A stretch of 64,000 bases of DNA, from positions 13,044,501 to 13,108,500 of the forward strand of contig JAVHKY010000001.1 of the NCBI GenBank assembly GCA_035079385.1, written 5' to 3'. Source of the DNA: Aspidiotus rigidus. Lineage: Eukaryota; Arthropoda; Insecta; Hemiptera; Diaspididae. Positions 1-12,739 of this stretch are shown in pieces (the first letter of the stretch is position 1; the number at the start of each line of letters is the position of its first letter). Made by a program: the position numbers and the translations under genes. The notes under the pieces were generated by a model, which saw only the letters and a program-made list of their open reading frames with translations, was not told the DNA's origin and did not search any database.

Positions 1-2890
1 GGCGACTTTATAAATCATCGTAATATTGATAAATACATCAAGAGAGCAGGTACACCTTAACTGGACGCAGAATAATGTATCACTTGAACGTACAACTCTT
101 GTGCATGTGCCAGTATACATCTGTACACCGTATATCAATGAATAACGTAATGAGCTAATTAAGGAAATTTAAATTTCTAAGAGAACAGCGTGTAGCTATA
201 ATATAATGTCGTCAAATATATTAACGACTAATCATTTCAATTATTCATCTTAATATCGTCGCACAAACCTCTAGAGCAAGAGATTCTTTCAATTCGGATT
301 AAACGGTCAATGTACATTGTAAATAGATGTTACACCACTAAAAAAAAAAAAAAAAAAAGAAGAAAGATACGGTGATACCGCGTACACCCATTTACTCGCT
401 CTTGATTAGTCTCCATCTAAATGGTCTTGTCGGTCAGAGTTTTTCTCGCCCTCGTAATCCGCCAAAACGTTCCCGAGAAAATCTCCCTATGATACTGAGA
501 GAAATTTAAAATTACAACACGTACAACAACGTTGCCCGATAACGCCATTAAGATGGTGAACCTAATTAAAGGAGTTGGTTTTTCTTCTAAGAACGATACC
601 CGCGAATATATACCGGGTAAGTTACGGTTTGTCTTACACCATTTAATCGGGCGTTCCATCGACATTGCCTATTCTGCGTGCAGCGTGCTTTCTGACATGT
701 ACGAAGTCCTAATTATTTCGGGACCACGAGCCGGCGCTGTTGATTATTTGGCCGCGCGGAAGCTATGGGATGGTCGAATTAAAACACGTACACACAAACG
801 AATGGCTCTAAGCGGTTAATTAAAAATTACAAAACTGCATCAACGAGAAACGACAATAATGGCTGCGAGATATTCTCTTCTTCTTCATTGATAGCATTTA
901 ATCATTCCGGTAGAGTAGGTATGAGTTCTCGCCGCGATCGCTGGAGAACACGTTCGAAAGAGGGCAAAAAATACGACTACGCGTACAAGGGGGAAACCAC
1001 CTTGTCTCGATACGAACGAAAAATTTACCACCTCCGGGCTGAGCTATTACTTCTTGCTTTCGATTACCTCGCGTAGAATTTGCGCGAGCATATCGTTTTG
1101 CCCTACTTGGAATGCATCGAGTACTTGACCATCGTAATTACAAAGGTGAATAGTCCATACGATCTGCCTAATTAACATAATATATTAATAGGTGTAGAAG
1201 GGAGAGAGTGTCACATTCGTCTACAGGAGATATGTGCCCATTTTGTCCAAAAATTTCGAGCTATTTGCTCCCACTACTGATGAAGGAAGAAATGTATGAT
1301 TAAAGAGCCGCGCGACAGTAAAATTATCGCGCTCTACAACAGACGACAAGATTAATTTAAAAGTGGTCATTTTACGCTAAATTGAAGTGCAATGTCGCGT
1401 TAACCATTTGTTAGCACGAGCACTCTCGAACTGTAATCTCCGGGTGGATTAGATTCGGTTAATTGCGTGTATAGATTCGTATTGTAACGAGCGGTGCCCA
1501 TGAGGAAAAGTGCAGATGCAAATTTCATTGCACTGAAAGTTTAATTATCTATTTAGGTGTACAATAAAAAAAGCTCTTTCCGCATGTGTAAAATCCCGAA
1601 GTCGGGTTATACGGGCACATGCTTTCACAGACCACGGAGTGATGTATTATTCGTTCGATTCCTGCAATGCGTAGTGGATGAGTAACTTTTTTACGTGTAT
1701 GCACGTCTGTAATTGAGATTCATAAGAGCTTCACCAAATGGTTGGCATAAAATTATACAGCGCGAAAGCGTATTCAAATACTTTTAATGTTAATTGAAGC
1801 GCTTCTACGAGATTTTGCGAACGGTTTTCCGATTCACTCGTAATTATTAATAAAATCACGTAAGTTGTGTTGTCGCGTAAAAAGAGGATGACTTAAACTC
1901 GAATATTGTCTTCGTTCGTTTAGATTTCTCTGATGAGTCATGCTCAAATCTTTCTCGAAATGTAGAACAATTATTTTTTATTCAAACAACGTACTGAAGA
2001 CAAGAAGAATCCATTCATTCCATTCGAATAGTAAGAAGACGAAAAAAAAAAATATGAATCTGGCTCCCTTACCTCGGCAACTTTGCTTCGTTCATATCAC
2101 AAAGTTGAAAGATACACAACCGAAGTAACGAATCAATCTCTCGAAATTTACGATCGACCTGGAATCAACGCTCCACTGGGTCGAACAAGAGTCAATTCCT
2201 TGCGTCGTGCTCTGGGAAAGTGTCCTGCTAATTTGAATCGATCTCGAGATTGAAGTCGCAATCCTCGCAACTATACAACGCCGCGTCGATATTGAGTCGA
2301 TATGGGGCTCTCTAATCTACAAATAATTTTGAACGATTGGTCGATTTAGAATCGAACTCTAGGAATACTTGATGGAATTCAGATAGATTGCGGTGATGGA
2401 CATCGAATTAACGGCGATATTCAGTGCTCTAAAATGTAAGCTGATTGATTTTAAATTGATTGATCTGGAAATTCTCAGCATTGCGCACAATGGGAACGGA
2501 GCAATCATTGAGTGTGTGGTGGACAAGAGCTCTCCTTAAATGGATCAGGGTAACATAAGGGAAATTTTATACGATCTACAAATTTTTTTCTCGTGATTTT
2601 TCCGCTAAATGGTTTTGTCCGCAACCTATCTTGAGATTACTCAAATAACATTTTGATCCCTTATTCAATTTTAGCGGTTGACCGTCTGGAATTCAAATTT
2701 CGAATCTACGGACGTCGACGTCACTATTACGTCGACTCTTGTCGACTTCAATTTGAACCCTATTCACGTGAATATAATAGTCTGGTTCTAGCCTCTATCC
2801 TCCGTTGGTAGAATTGAGACTTTCCCTCCATTTACATCAGCGACTTCAAGACTAGCAGACAGAATGCGATAATACAAAAGTCCAATGAAA
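1..2890. other. No recognised gene
   Basis: I find no recognisable coding sequence, RNA gene or transposon in this stretch. Open frames are short (under 100 codons) and resemble no family I know. There is an A-run near 342-358. From about 2735 the sequence becomes a copy of the dispersed module that is also found at 5395-5720 (shared words include CAAAAGTCCAATGAAAAAA). It may be intergenic or intronic DNA. Confidence 0.5.
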
Positions 2891-2899
2891 AAACTTATA

Positions 2900-3745
2900 G
2901 GTTCTTCAACGGAGTTAAAGTAGGGGTAGTAGGAAACCTGTTTTATGGGACACAGCGGATCTGAAAAATGAAGATCGTGACGTCACAGGTCTGGACTTTG
3001 AAGCTATATATAAAAAATTTTCTGGCATAGCCAAATAAATGAAAATCATGTTCCATGTCTTTTATATTTCATCAGTCATCTTGAAATATTTCAGTCTAGG
3101 CTTCTACTAGGTCAAGTGTTCGTGAGATATTATTCGTTTACCCCTTTACCTATCTTGGCGTCGTATATGTCTTCTATGAGAAATATGAGGTAGCGCGAAC
3201 TCGCTGTTGTATTGGAATGGTATGAGACAATTCAAGTCTAGGGGACTTGGCAAAATTTCGACTATCCAGCCTTTATTTATTTAATTATTTAATTATTTAA
3301 TTATTTTATTATTTAATATTATTTATTTATTTATTTATTTATTATTAATTCTTCTACTAGGTCAAGTGTTCGTGAGATATTATTCGTTTACCCCTTTACC
3401 TATCTTGGCGTCGTATAAGTCTTCTATGAGAAATATGAGGTAGCGCGAACTCGCTGTTGTATTGGAATGGTATGAGACAATTCAAGTCTAGGGGACTTGG
3501 AAAAATTTCGACTATCCAGCCATATATGATAGGAAGAGGGACTTGGAAAATTTTCTAATTATTAATTATATTGATTATTTAATTATTTATTTATCTAATT
3601 ATTTAAGGATTTAATGATTTAATCATTTAATTATTTAATTATTTAATTATTTAATTATTTAATTATTTAATTATTTAATTATTTATTTATTTAATTATTT
3701 AATTATTTAATATAATTTATTTATTTATTATATTTATTTATTCAT

Positions 3746-3788
<43 letters not shown>

Positions 3789-5390
3789 TTATTAATTATT
3801 ACGAGTTCACCCCCTGTCTCGCTGTTCTATTGGAATGGTATGAGACAATTCAAGTCTAGGGGACTTGGAAAAATTTCGACTATCCAGCCATATATGATAG
3901 GAAGAGGGACTTGGAAAATTTTCTAATTATTAATTATATTGATTATTTAATTATTTATTTATCTAATTATTTAAGGATTTAATGATTTAATGATTTAATT
4001 ATTTAATTATTTAATTATTTAATTATTTAATTATTTAATTATTTAATTATTTAATTATTTAATTATTTAATTATTTAATATAATTTATTTATTTATTATA
4101 TTTATTTATTCATTTATTTATTTATTTATTTATTTATTAATAATTATTACGAGTTCGCCCCCTGTCTCGCTGTTCTATTGGAATGGTATGAGACAATTCA
4201 AGTCTAGGGGACTTGGAAAAATTTCGACTATCCAGCCATATATGATAGGAAGAGGGACTTAGAAAATTTCTAATTAATAATTATATTAATTATTTGATTA
4301 TTTATTTATCCAATTATTTAAGGATTTAATGATTTAATGATTTAATTATTTAATTATTCAATATTATTTATTTATTTATTATATTTATTTATTCATTTAT
4401 TTATTTATTATTAATTATTACGAGTTCGCCCCCTGTCTCGCTGTTCTATTGGAATGGTATGAGACAATTCAAGTCTAGGGGACTTGGAAAAATTTCGACT
4501 ATCCAGCCATATATGATAGGAAGAGGGACTTAGAAAATTTCTAATTATTAATTATATTAATTATTTAATTATTTATTTATCTAATTATTTAAGGATTTAA
4601 TGATTTAATTATTTAATTATTTAATCATTTAATTATTTAATTATTTAATATTATTTATTTATTTATTTATTTATTATTAATTATTACGAGTTCGCCCCCT
4701 GTCTCGCTGTTGTATTGGAATGGTATGAGAAAATTCAAGTCTTCTATGAGAAATATGAGGTAGCGCGAACTCGCGCTAGGGGACTTGGAAAAATTTCGAC
4801 TATCCAGCCATATATGATAGGAAGAGGGACTCAGAAAATTTTCTAATTATTAATTATATTAATTATTTATTTATTTATTTAATTATTTATTTATTTATTC
4901 ATTTAATTATTTAAATATTTAATTATTTAATTATTTGATTATTTAATTATTTAATTATTTAATTCTATAATTATTAATTAATTAATTATTTATTATTATT
5001 ACGCGGGGTGTACTCGCGAGTTTCAAAATCGGGGTCCGGCGAGAGAAAAGACATGGAACATGTCAATAGGAGGAGAACTTAAAAAGAAATTGATCTATGA
5101 CGTCAACGCATTGTGACGTTAGAAGGCTGACCTGTGACGTCGTCAAACTGTGACATCACAGCCCCCCCCCACGCCAGTTCATGATAGGAGGCGTACTTAC
5201 AAAAAAACTTATCCATGGCGTCATCAGATTGTGATGTCACAAGGCTGACTCGTGACGTCGCAGGCCCCGCCCCCAAGCTGTAAATATAATAGTTGGAAGA
5301 CTTGGAAAAATTTCGACCTCTGGGCTTTAACTACCGCCCGGACGGCTTGTGCCCACCCCCCCCCCCCCCCCGATAAAACAGCTTCCCTAT
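2900..5390. mobile_element. GAACC-family TIR element, copy 1, carrying a nested satellite
   Basis: The left end at 2900-2950 reads GGTTCTTCAACGGAGTT, then AGGAAACCTGTTTTATGGGA. The right end at 5373-5390 is the inverted counterpart (GATAAAACAGCTTCCCTATC). Between them are a TGACGTCAC module, the long AT-rich satellite at 3013-5067, and one GACTTGGAAAAATTTCGACC minisatellite word at 5289-5308. No transposase-like frame is present, so if it moved it did so non-autonomously. I do not recognise the superfamily and see no clear target-site duplication. The pairing of these two ends is inferred from the same arrangement at 5568-5935 and 39472-41549. Confidence 0.5.
3013..5067. repeat. AT-rich satellite array with short inverted termini, copy S1
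   Basis: Blocks of (ATTT/TTAA)n tetranucleotide alternate with a conserved segment. That segment contains TTGGAATGGTATGAGACAAT, then TCTAGGGGACTTGG and a TTTCGACTATCCAGCC word, and recurs near 3212, 3452, 3831, 4179, 4449 and 4718. The array is bounded by a perfect 17-bp inverted repeat, CATGTTCCATGTCTTTT, at 3047-3063 and inverted at 5046-5062. The same boundaries enclose the related array at 39765-41200. No protein is encoded. Confidence 0.75.
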
Positions 5391-5567
5391 CAATAACAGA
5401 CGCTGCTGTTGATATTGAATCGACTTTTCACATCAATCTGCAATCGATTTACAGTTCCAACCTCTCTCCTCCGTTGGCAGAATTGTAACCCACACGCAAT
5501 TTAGCGACTTTACTACTCGCAGATAGAATGCAATAACAATACAAAAGTCCAATGAAAAAAGTAAGGG

Positions 5568-5935
5568 GTTCTTTAATCGAGTTGAACGAGTGGTGGCAGG
5601 AAACCTGTTCTATAGGGCACGTAGGATCTGAAAAATGTAGATTGTGACGTCACAAGGTTGATCTATTACGTCATCAAATTGTGATGTCACAGGCCCGGAC
5701 TTTAGAGCTATATATAATAGAAGGGAAACTTGAAAAACTGATCTATGACGTCAACTGATTGTGAAGTTACAAGGCTGACCTATGACGTCATCAAGATGTG
5801 ATGTTACAGGCCCCACCCTCAAGCTATATACGATAAGAGGGAGACTGAGAAAATTTTTGAGCTGCGAGCTTTGCTAGCCATCCGGACGGTGAACAATTTT
5901 TCTGTTCCCCTCCCTAATAAAACAGGTTCCCTGTC
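5568..5935. mobile_element. GAACC-family TIR element, short complete copy
   Basis: The left end GCAGGAAACCTGTTCTATAG (5595-5614) is preceded by GGTTCTTTAATCGAGTTGAA. The right end TAAAACAGGTTCCCTGTC (about 5917-5935) is its inverse. Inside are GATCTGAAAAATG, two TGACGTCA-containing stretches, an AGCTATATACGATAAGAGGG word and GGACGGT. This about 370-bp copy shows the family's basic plan without minisatellite expansion. There is no coding capacity. It resembles a MITE in structure, but the superfamily is unknown to me. Confidence 0.6.
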
Positions 5936-6110
5936 AATAACAGACGCCGCCGTTGATATTGAGTTGACTCCATTATTCATATTGCCGCACCAATCTGCAC
6001 TCGATGTATAGTTCCAACTCCCTCTTCTTCAAGTGTTTGATGAAATTGTAGCACTCTTGTCTGTTTGGCAACTTTACTACTCACAGATAGAATGCAAAAC
6101 TAGACAGATT
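5935..6110. repeat. Dispersed module flanking GAACC elements
   Basis: This sequence (CAATAACAGACGCCGCCGTT, then GATATTGAG, then GCAACTTTACTACTC) repeats the stretch at 5392-5540. It resembles 2735-2890 and, more weakly, 6560-6680. It directly follows the right end of the GAACC elements at 5390 and 5935. It is therefore either part of a longer repeat unit or DNA duplicated along with the element. Confidence 0.5.
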
Positions 6111-8108
6111 GATTAGATCTACCTCGAATTCATGTTTTTAGACAAGTTTCCTCACAGCGAATGTAACCTGCATGACACTATAGTTACACACAATGGCAAC
6201 AAAATTATACTACCGACGTCACTGTGCCACGCCAATACTAATCAGTCAAGGCTACACATTCTGTCTGGGAGTAGTACAGTTACCAAACAGACAGAGTTCT
6301 GCAATTCTGTCGAACACATGGAGCAGAGAGGTTGCAGTATTGTAGATTGACTACAGGTTGATGTGACAAATAAGTGAACAATGGAGTTGACAAGAGTCAA
6401 CTTGATATCATGTCCTTAATTCAAAATGTCGATTTGAGATAATATTCAAAAAAGAAAATTATACTGACCCCGTTTTCAATTTTCTTGATTATAGCGCTCT
6501 TAGCTGATGGGATGACCCAGCTGATGACGAGCCTGACTTCAAATTTTTTGTCAACGGACGTTGCCATTGATATCGAGTCGACTCCTGTGAAATAATTTTG
6601 TATGCAGGCAAAGTGAATTCATCATCGCAGTAGCTAATTATTTCATCTTTTAATTATGAAAAATGACCGTCCATCGATGGTAGAATTATTGACCTAATCC
6701 ATCATGTTCATAATTGAGTTGTCCGGGAGACTTGAGGGCCCAGTGGAAGTGTGGAAGTTTTGGGTTAGTAAAAGGTAGGAGTCATTTACTTGAATATAAA
6801 TATACAAATAGTAAGTGATAATAATAGTCGTCGTCGTCTCCTTTGGCGCGGTAGTAGTGTTACAACAATAATAATGTCAAATCAATGTTTCTTCTTAACT
6901 TCCTTTTTTTTTTGAATTTTATGTGGCCATTGGAGGTACGATTCTTTAAGATTTTGTACCTAAGTCAGAAAGAAATCTACCCCCCGTTCATGTCTCAAAG
7001 AGTAATAACAAAAATGATTAAACTCAACTCTGGTTAGTGGAGAATATAATATAGAGTATCGAGTGAGTCTAAAATGTCTCAGGAGGACGATTGAATGTTA
7101 AAGCCTGTGTTACAAAAATATACAAAGGCTGTTTGTAGATACAGTGAGGAAAAAAGAAATCTGATTGAGTATGAGGCCTCGTAGAGATCTTGTGTTAGTA
7201 CCTTGGGATGAAGAAGTAAACTGCAACTGGAGCGATCTCAATTTGAATTGAATTTCTATTTTCATGTTAATGTTTGTCAAGGTTTTAGTTTATCATACTG
7301 TAACATAATTTTTTTACAATAAACTCTTGTCTCGTCCTTTTTTCATAAAATTGTTTCAATGAAGGTTAATCCTTTTTCTCCTTAGGGCCGGCACTTTTCT
7401 ATTTTCCTGCCATGTGCAAATAATTATCGGTCCAACGTTTTTTCTTCTTTATCTGAAGGAAACAATTTTAGTATCATGGAGAATTCTCACCAGGTCCAGG
7501 TGCAGCTGGATGCTCACCGGCCGTGCTTATTCTGGAAGGTCTTCACTCAGCGTCTATCAATCGATTCCTTTTGTCTCAAGGGAAGGCATCAAGCAATAAG
7601 CGCTCGACGTTTCCAAAAAATTTTTTAGTGGTTGATTTATTAGTTTGAAAATTAAAATTGGGAAAATTCTAGTGGATGGTGTTGAAAATAATCTAACTCG
7701 GTATGTTTCTTTATCGTAGATTAAAATAATATATGAAATGGACTCCAAGAGCGCTGCCACTGCTCTCCCCCGTTTTACAGCGATGGTTAAGGTCTAAACA
7801 GTTCTTAAAAAGCTAGACTTGAGAATGTGCACTTTGCCACTGACCTAAGGATATTATCTATCTTACGTTCGTTGGGATGCCGCGCTTGGACATTTTGAAG
7901 TGTTGTTTGTCAAAATTTGTGAGAAGTTAGCGAGAACATTGCATGATTATTAATAATTACAGTGAATATACTGCAAAATTTAGAACTGAATTATTTTGTA
8001 CTAGCGGTTGATAATTTTTATCTTGATTATAGCGTTATTTGTAGGCTACCGAATAAAGTGTAAAATTATTCCAAAAAACGATAATACAGCAGTTACAAAT
8101 TCAATATC
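6110..8108. other. No recognised gene
   Basis: I see no coding sequence or repeat that I can name. A 72-codon frame at 6132-6350 starts with ATG but resembles nothing I know. The first part, near 6560-6680, holds a decayed copy of the GATATCGAGTCGACTC module seen upstream. The last hundred bases before 8109 probably hold the 3' untranslated region of the minus-strand gene that follows. Confidence 0.4.
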
Positions 8109-8820
8109 TCATCCGATATAATAGAGGTCGAAGGTTTTATCTCCATCAACGTTTTTAAAGTATATATAATTTGGATCGAGACCGCATTTTGACAAATTCA
8201 TTTCAATCTCTTCTCCACCTTTCTTTTTTACAACTACCCATCGGTGAACCGAACTGGTTCCAAAGCTTTTTGTTTTGAGGCCGTACTTTTGAGCTTCTGC
8301 TAAGTATATCGCATCATCTGGGGCAACATTGAATCCATTATCTTCGTTCTCATCCATACAACTTGAAGTACCTATGAACGCAGATGTATACAGGAAATTA
8401 AAGCATTAGCAAAAATACGCAAACGGGGGAGATGGGAGAAAATTCTCTCTGTTATGCGGAAGCCAGAAGAGGAACTTTCTCCTATCGGTTGTAGGATTTT
8501 GGAGTAGTTACAAAAGTTCAATGATTACAGAGAAGAATAAAGGAAATTTTTGAGATCAGGGTACCAAAAACAGTAATGCACAAAAGAGATGTCATGAGAT
8601 GTGATAGTGGGGTAAGAGAAAAATTTCTATATCTAAGTTTGTACTCGCCCGATTTGAGTACATACTACATTAGTAATTCATGGAACTTCATAGCAAATAG
8701 AGGATGCTCACTTTTCGGAAATGTAACAGAGGAAACTTTGATTCGGTTTCTTATCCCTGCATTCACACTTTTGTAAGTGAACGCGAATATGAAGAAGACC
8801 AAGAACACAAATCGACCCAT
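8109..8820 (-). CDS. Small secreted protein, two exons, function unknown
   Basis: Exon 1 is 8712..8820 and exon 2 is 8109..8371, with a 340-bp intron (8372..8711) between GTGAGC and TTCATAG. The phase-1 junction completes a serine codon and keeps the frame open. The predicted protein is 123 residues. The ATG has a good context (CAAAATGG). Residues 1-21 form a signal peptide (MGRFVFLVFFIFAFTY, then KSVNA), with likely cleavage after Ala21. The mature part is charged, with an acidic start (MDENEDNG), a central basic VVVKKKGGEE stretch and few cysteines. I recognise no family. A secreted physiological, salivary or venom-type product would fit, but that is a guess. A TATA-like box lies about 90 bp upstream. 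This is the only host gene here that I can support, and it rests on splice and signal-peptide logic rather than homology. Confidence 0.6.
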
Positions 8821-8887
8821 TTTGTACTGCTTGAGATGTTCCCAGAAAATTTATGGAATAAATCCTAAGATGGCAAAAAAGGAGAAC

Positions 8888-8920
8888 GACTGCATAGTAC
8901 AAACAATATTTATATAATTA
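8888..8920 (-). promoter_or_regulatory. TATA-like box and initiator of the secreted-protein gene
   Basis: On the minus strand TATATAAA (8916-8909) is followed about 25 bases later by GCAGTCG (around 8891), which is close to the arthropod TCAGTY initiator. This would give a 5' untranslated leader of about 70 bases before the ATG at 8820. The position fits, but the spacing is slightly shorter than usual. Confidence 0.4.
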
Positions 8921-8924
8921 TCTC

Positions 8925-10023
8925 AATCCTAATTATTTAGCAATTTACGAATTTCGAAAGACAACTACAAATAGAAGAATGAGTGTCGAGAAGAGTTCAT
9001 TTCCGTCTATAAGTGGCAAAAAATTGTTCTTCAACTAATTTAAATCAAATCTGCAGGCGTTGTAGTCGTAGATAGGACCTTCAAAATGTGCTCACTTTCG
9101 ATGGTATCATAAAAACTTTCGAATTTCCTGGATCCTCCAAAAATAACTGGGTTCAGAGTTTTCTCCAAAAGTAGCACTTTTTCCAATGTTTTACGTACGA
9201 GAAGGTTTTTTTTTTTTTTATGTATGAGCGCAGTCAGTTTACAACTTCGTTTCTGAATATATTATTTTTAGTACTGTTACACAAAAATACATTTCAAAAT
9301 AAGGTTGCGCTCCATATTTTTCAAGCAGAATAACAGAAAACACTTGAGATTAAATAATTGGATCTGTCCTAATTATTTATAATTTCAATTAAAATGGCAA
9401 ACCACAAATGAATCTTCAACCAATCGGAAAACACCGTAGAAAATACTAAACCCCCTGGAGACTCAAAATTTCACCGACTTTTTGAACTAGAAAAGTGAGG
9501 TATTACACCCGTAGCAAGGTCAACAGGGGGAGGGGGCAATGAACTTTCTCGACGTTGTAGAGGTCTTAGATCACAACTAGCATAAAAAACCCGATGGATT
9601 TCTTTGTAACTTGGCCATATTGTAGTATTATATCTGAAGATGTGCACCTGCAATTTTTTTGAGGATTGGATCAGTAGTTCTCGAGAAATTTTCACTTTTT
9701 TTGAAAAATTTCTCACTATTACGAGCAGCTGCTTACCTTACTATTGCTCATGCACTTTATCTCAAAAGTAAGTAAATGTCTTTAATTCATAATTAATTAT
9801 TAATATTATTGTAGATTTATACCATGCAATAATTTTTATTTTTAGACCTGAATATTGAAGAAAAAAAAAAAGTTGCTTTTGAGCGATTTTTGAGGAATAA
9901 ATATGACGGCATTATTAAGATAATTTTGCCAAGGCATAAAACTTTCGGGTTTATTTATTGTGCAAGTCAAGTTAGTGAAGACTAATATCCTATATAATTA
10001 AAATAAATTATTTTATCTCTTTA
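8925..10023. other. No recognised gene
   Basis: AT-rich DNA with T-runs (9208-9220) and no frame that I recognise. ATCCTATATAAT at about 9988 repeats the left end of the adjacent Helitron (10023 onward). It may be a scrap of a second copy or a preferred target. Confidence 0.4.
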
Positions 10024-12582
10024 TCCTATATAATAAAGCACGGTTTGTTTACATTTCCTACGTTCTGTCATCATGCATGCGCGGATTTCGGAAGCCGTCG
10101 GTGCCGCCGGGGTGCGATCACTCGGTCCTACATGGCGATATCAAGGGTGCTATCAATCGGTCATCGCCGTAGTTGATACTTTTTTCTTATTGGTCTAGAA
10201 AAGTTTTATTATCATCGTCATTCTGTCATTATTATCACTCGGCTGTTTTAGTTCGAAATGGGAAGTCGGAAGAGAACACGCGACTTGACTCACCTGAGAA
10301 ACCAAACGATGAGATTTATTTCAGAAATAATAACGAAACGAAATTCCAAATTGTCCGATAATATCGGACGACGTAGATATTTTAGTGGGTATTATTTATT
10401 CATGATCGCATCTAGCTTCGACTTTTCGTGAATCATGAAATTCGGAACAAAGTAGAACTAGCGAAAAGTTCAACTCAAGATTTCCTGAGAATATCTATAT
10501 ACATATACGAAATAAATGCCCTGGTTTTCTGTTTTGTTTTGTGAGGAAAGTCGATCCGAGAAATAGAAAGTAGTTCGGTGTGTTTTTGATCGATTGAATA
10601 GATAAAATCGTGGTTCGAACTATGAATACAGAACGTGATCTATTATATCATCATCCTCTGTTTCCTTCGTATTATCACTCTGCTGTTTCAGTGCGATACT
10701 GTTCGAAATCGAAAGAGAACTGAATTAAGAAACGATGAGATTTATTTCAGAAGTAGGTAATAACGAAACGCAACTGAAAATTGTTCCATAATATCGGAAG
10801 ACGCAGATATTTTATTGGGTATTATTGATTCGCTTGCGATGGCATCTAGCTTCGGTTTTTCGTGAATTATGAAATTTGGAACGAAGTGGAATTAGGCCTA
10901 GGTAGCCAAAAGTTGAACTCGAGATTTCATGAGAATACCAATACAAAATATTTCCCTGGTTTTCTGTTCTGGTTGATGATCAACGTCAATTTACTTTTCG
11001 AAAAAAAAGAGACCGATCAGATTTATTTCACAAACACAAAACAAAATTTAAAATTGTTTGATAATGTTGGAAGATGTGAACCAAAATTTTAATGGAGGAT
11101 AACTTAGTATAGGTACTTATTGATTCATGATCGCATCTTCCTTCAGCTTTTTGTGAAAAATAAAACCTGATTATTCTAGATCGCATGAAATTATAGCCCC
11201 TCTAATTCAAGTATTCTATCAATCCAATCAATCAAATGGTTCGATACTGGTAACTTATATAATAAATACTTCATCTAAAAAAAAAAAAAAAGTATATAGG
11301 TATCTGATTCCTGCTCAGTACCTATTTCAATTTCCGTACTGCGAAACGATGAGATTTATTTCAGAAGTACCTACCTATAATAATAAACAAAATGTAATTG
11401 AAAATTGTCCGATAATATCGGAAGACGGAAGACGTAGATATTTTATCATATTATTGGGTATTATTGATTCTTGATTGTAAATAAGTTATCTAGCTTCGGC
11501 TTTTTGTGAATTTATGATATTTGGAACAATAAAAGTAGAATTAGGTAGGTATAGGTAGGTATAGCGAAACGTTGAACTCAAGATTTCCTGGGAATACCAT
11601 AAAACAAAATAAACACCCTGGTTTTCTTTTGTGAGTGATAAGTCAATCGGATGAAAAAACTGACGAGCGCAAGTGGATCATTATACTTATTAACCGGGGA
11701 AAGAGTTTAAAAATAGTGAGTTGTCCGATGTGTTTTTGATCGATTGCATAAATAGAACAGTGGTTCAAATTACCTATAAATACGGAACGTGATCTTTGAT
11801 CGCGTGAAATGATACTAATTATCTGCTCTGATTTATTTATTAATCAAATGATTTATTTATTAATCGAATTGTACAATACTGCCGTAGATGAAAAATAAAA
11901 TATAGCATCAATTCTCGACGTCACTGAATTCAAGATTTCAAAGAAACACCCATTGCAAATATACCTACGCTAGATAGAATTGTGGTTTAAATTATGAATA
12001 CCGAACCGATTGAAATGATATTTGCGCTAATTTATTTATTGATCAAATTATTTACGGATAATATCGATGGATACTTAATGAAGAAAATTTCATTGAGCCG
12101 TAGGTAATGAGATTTGATGGGGTTTTAGAGAATTTCCTGACAAGAATATTGTTATTGGATAGAAAGTGAAGAAATCCAAGTCTTGCTGTTGACAGATATA
12201 GGAGTAAGACAGAACTACGTATGTTCTTTGTCTGAGTTTTGAACTGAGTATGTAGGTACTGCGTGGGAAGTGGGAATGAAAATCTGCTCTGTCATGTCTC
12301 TAGGTATCTTTTTTCATGCCATCTTTTTACAGGCAGAGCGATAGTCCGTCGCGTCGGCGGCGTGTTCTACAGCGAGCGCGGAGCGCGAGTCCGTCATCCC
12401 AAATCAGCGAGCGCGAAGCGCGAGCCAGTTATGCAGTGCGAAGCGCGAGTCTTTCATCATAAAACGGCGAGCGCGAAGCGCGAGCCTGTCACTACGAGCG
12501 CGTAGCGCGAGTCGGCGAAGCGCGAAGCGCGAGGCTGCCAGGCGCCGCAGGCCTAGCCGCGAGGCGCGCCGCAAGCGGCTAG
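10024..12582 (+). mobile_element. Non-autonomous Helitron
   Basis: The element starts with TCCTATATAATAAAGCACGG after an A. It ends with CTAG (12579-12582) before a T, which is the A/T insertion expected of Helitrons. Just inside the 3' end is a GC-rich hairpin: TAGCCGC (12554-12560) pairs with GCGGCTA (12575-12581). No Rep/helicase frame is present, so it would depend on an autonomous relative. The interior holds decayed tandem copies of a roughly 290-430-bp unit (GATGAGATTTATTTCAGAA near 10309, 10737, 11019 and 11351). The 3' part is a GC-rich palindromic array. Helitron termini of this form are established knowledge. Assignment here rests on the termini alone. Confidence 0.72.
12355..12545. 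repeat. GC-rich palindromic repeat array in the Helitron 3' end
   Basis: Repeated units of the form GAGCGCGAAGCGCGAG, separated by short variable spacers (GTCCGTCATCCCAAATCA and similar), fill about 190 bases next to the 3' hairpin. Each unit can pair with itself. CpG density is far above the surrounding AT-rich DNA. Such subterminal arrays may affect rolling-circle termination, but that is inference. Confidence 0.7.
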
Positions 12583-12739
12583 TTTATTATATTTTTCCTT
12601 TTTAGAAAGCAAAAGATATCATCTTAGAATCTAGAAGAATTTTCGGCGATAATAAAAAAATTAATATTTTTGACCGGTAGTATGATAAGGATTACAGAAA
12701 AAATTACAAAAAAAATTCGAGTACCAGTAAGTATTAATT

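Noticed and set aside
3285..4980. Regularly spaced repeats in the AT-rich satellite, considered as a CRISPR-like array
   Set aside because: Repeats are long and AT-rich, spacers are simple tetranucleotide of variable size, there are no cas genes, and the DNA is eukaryotic.
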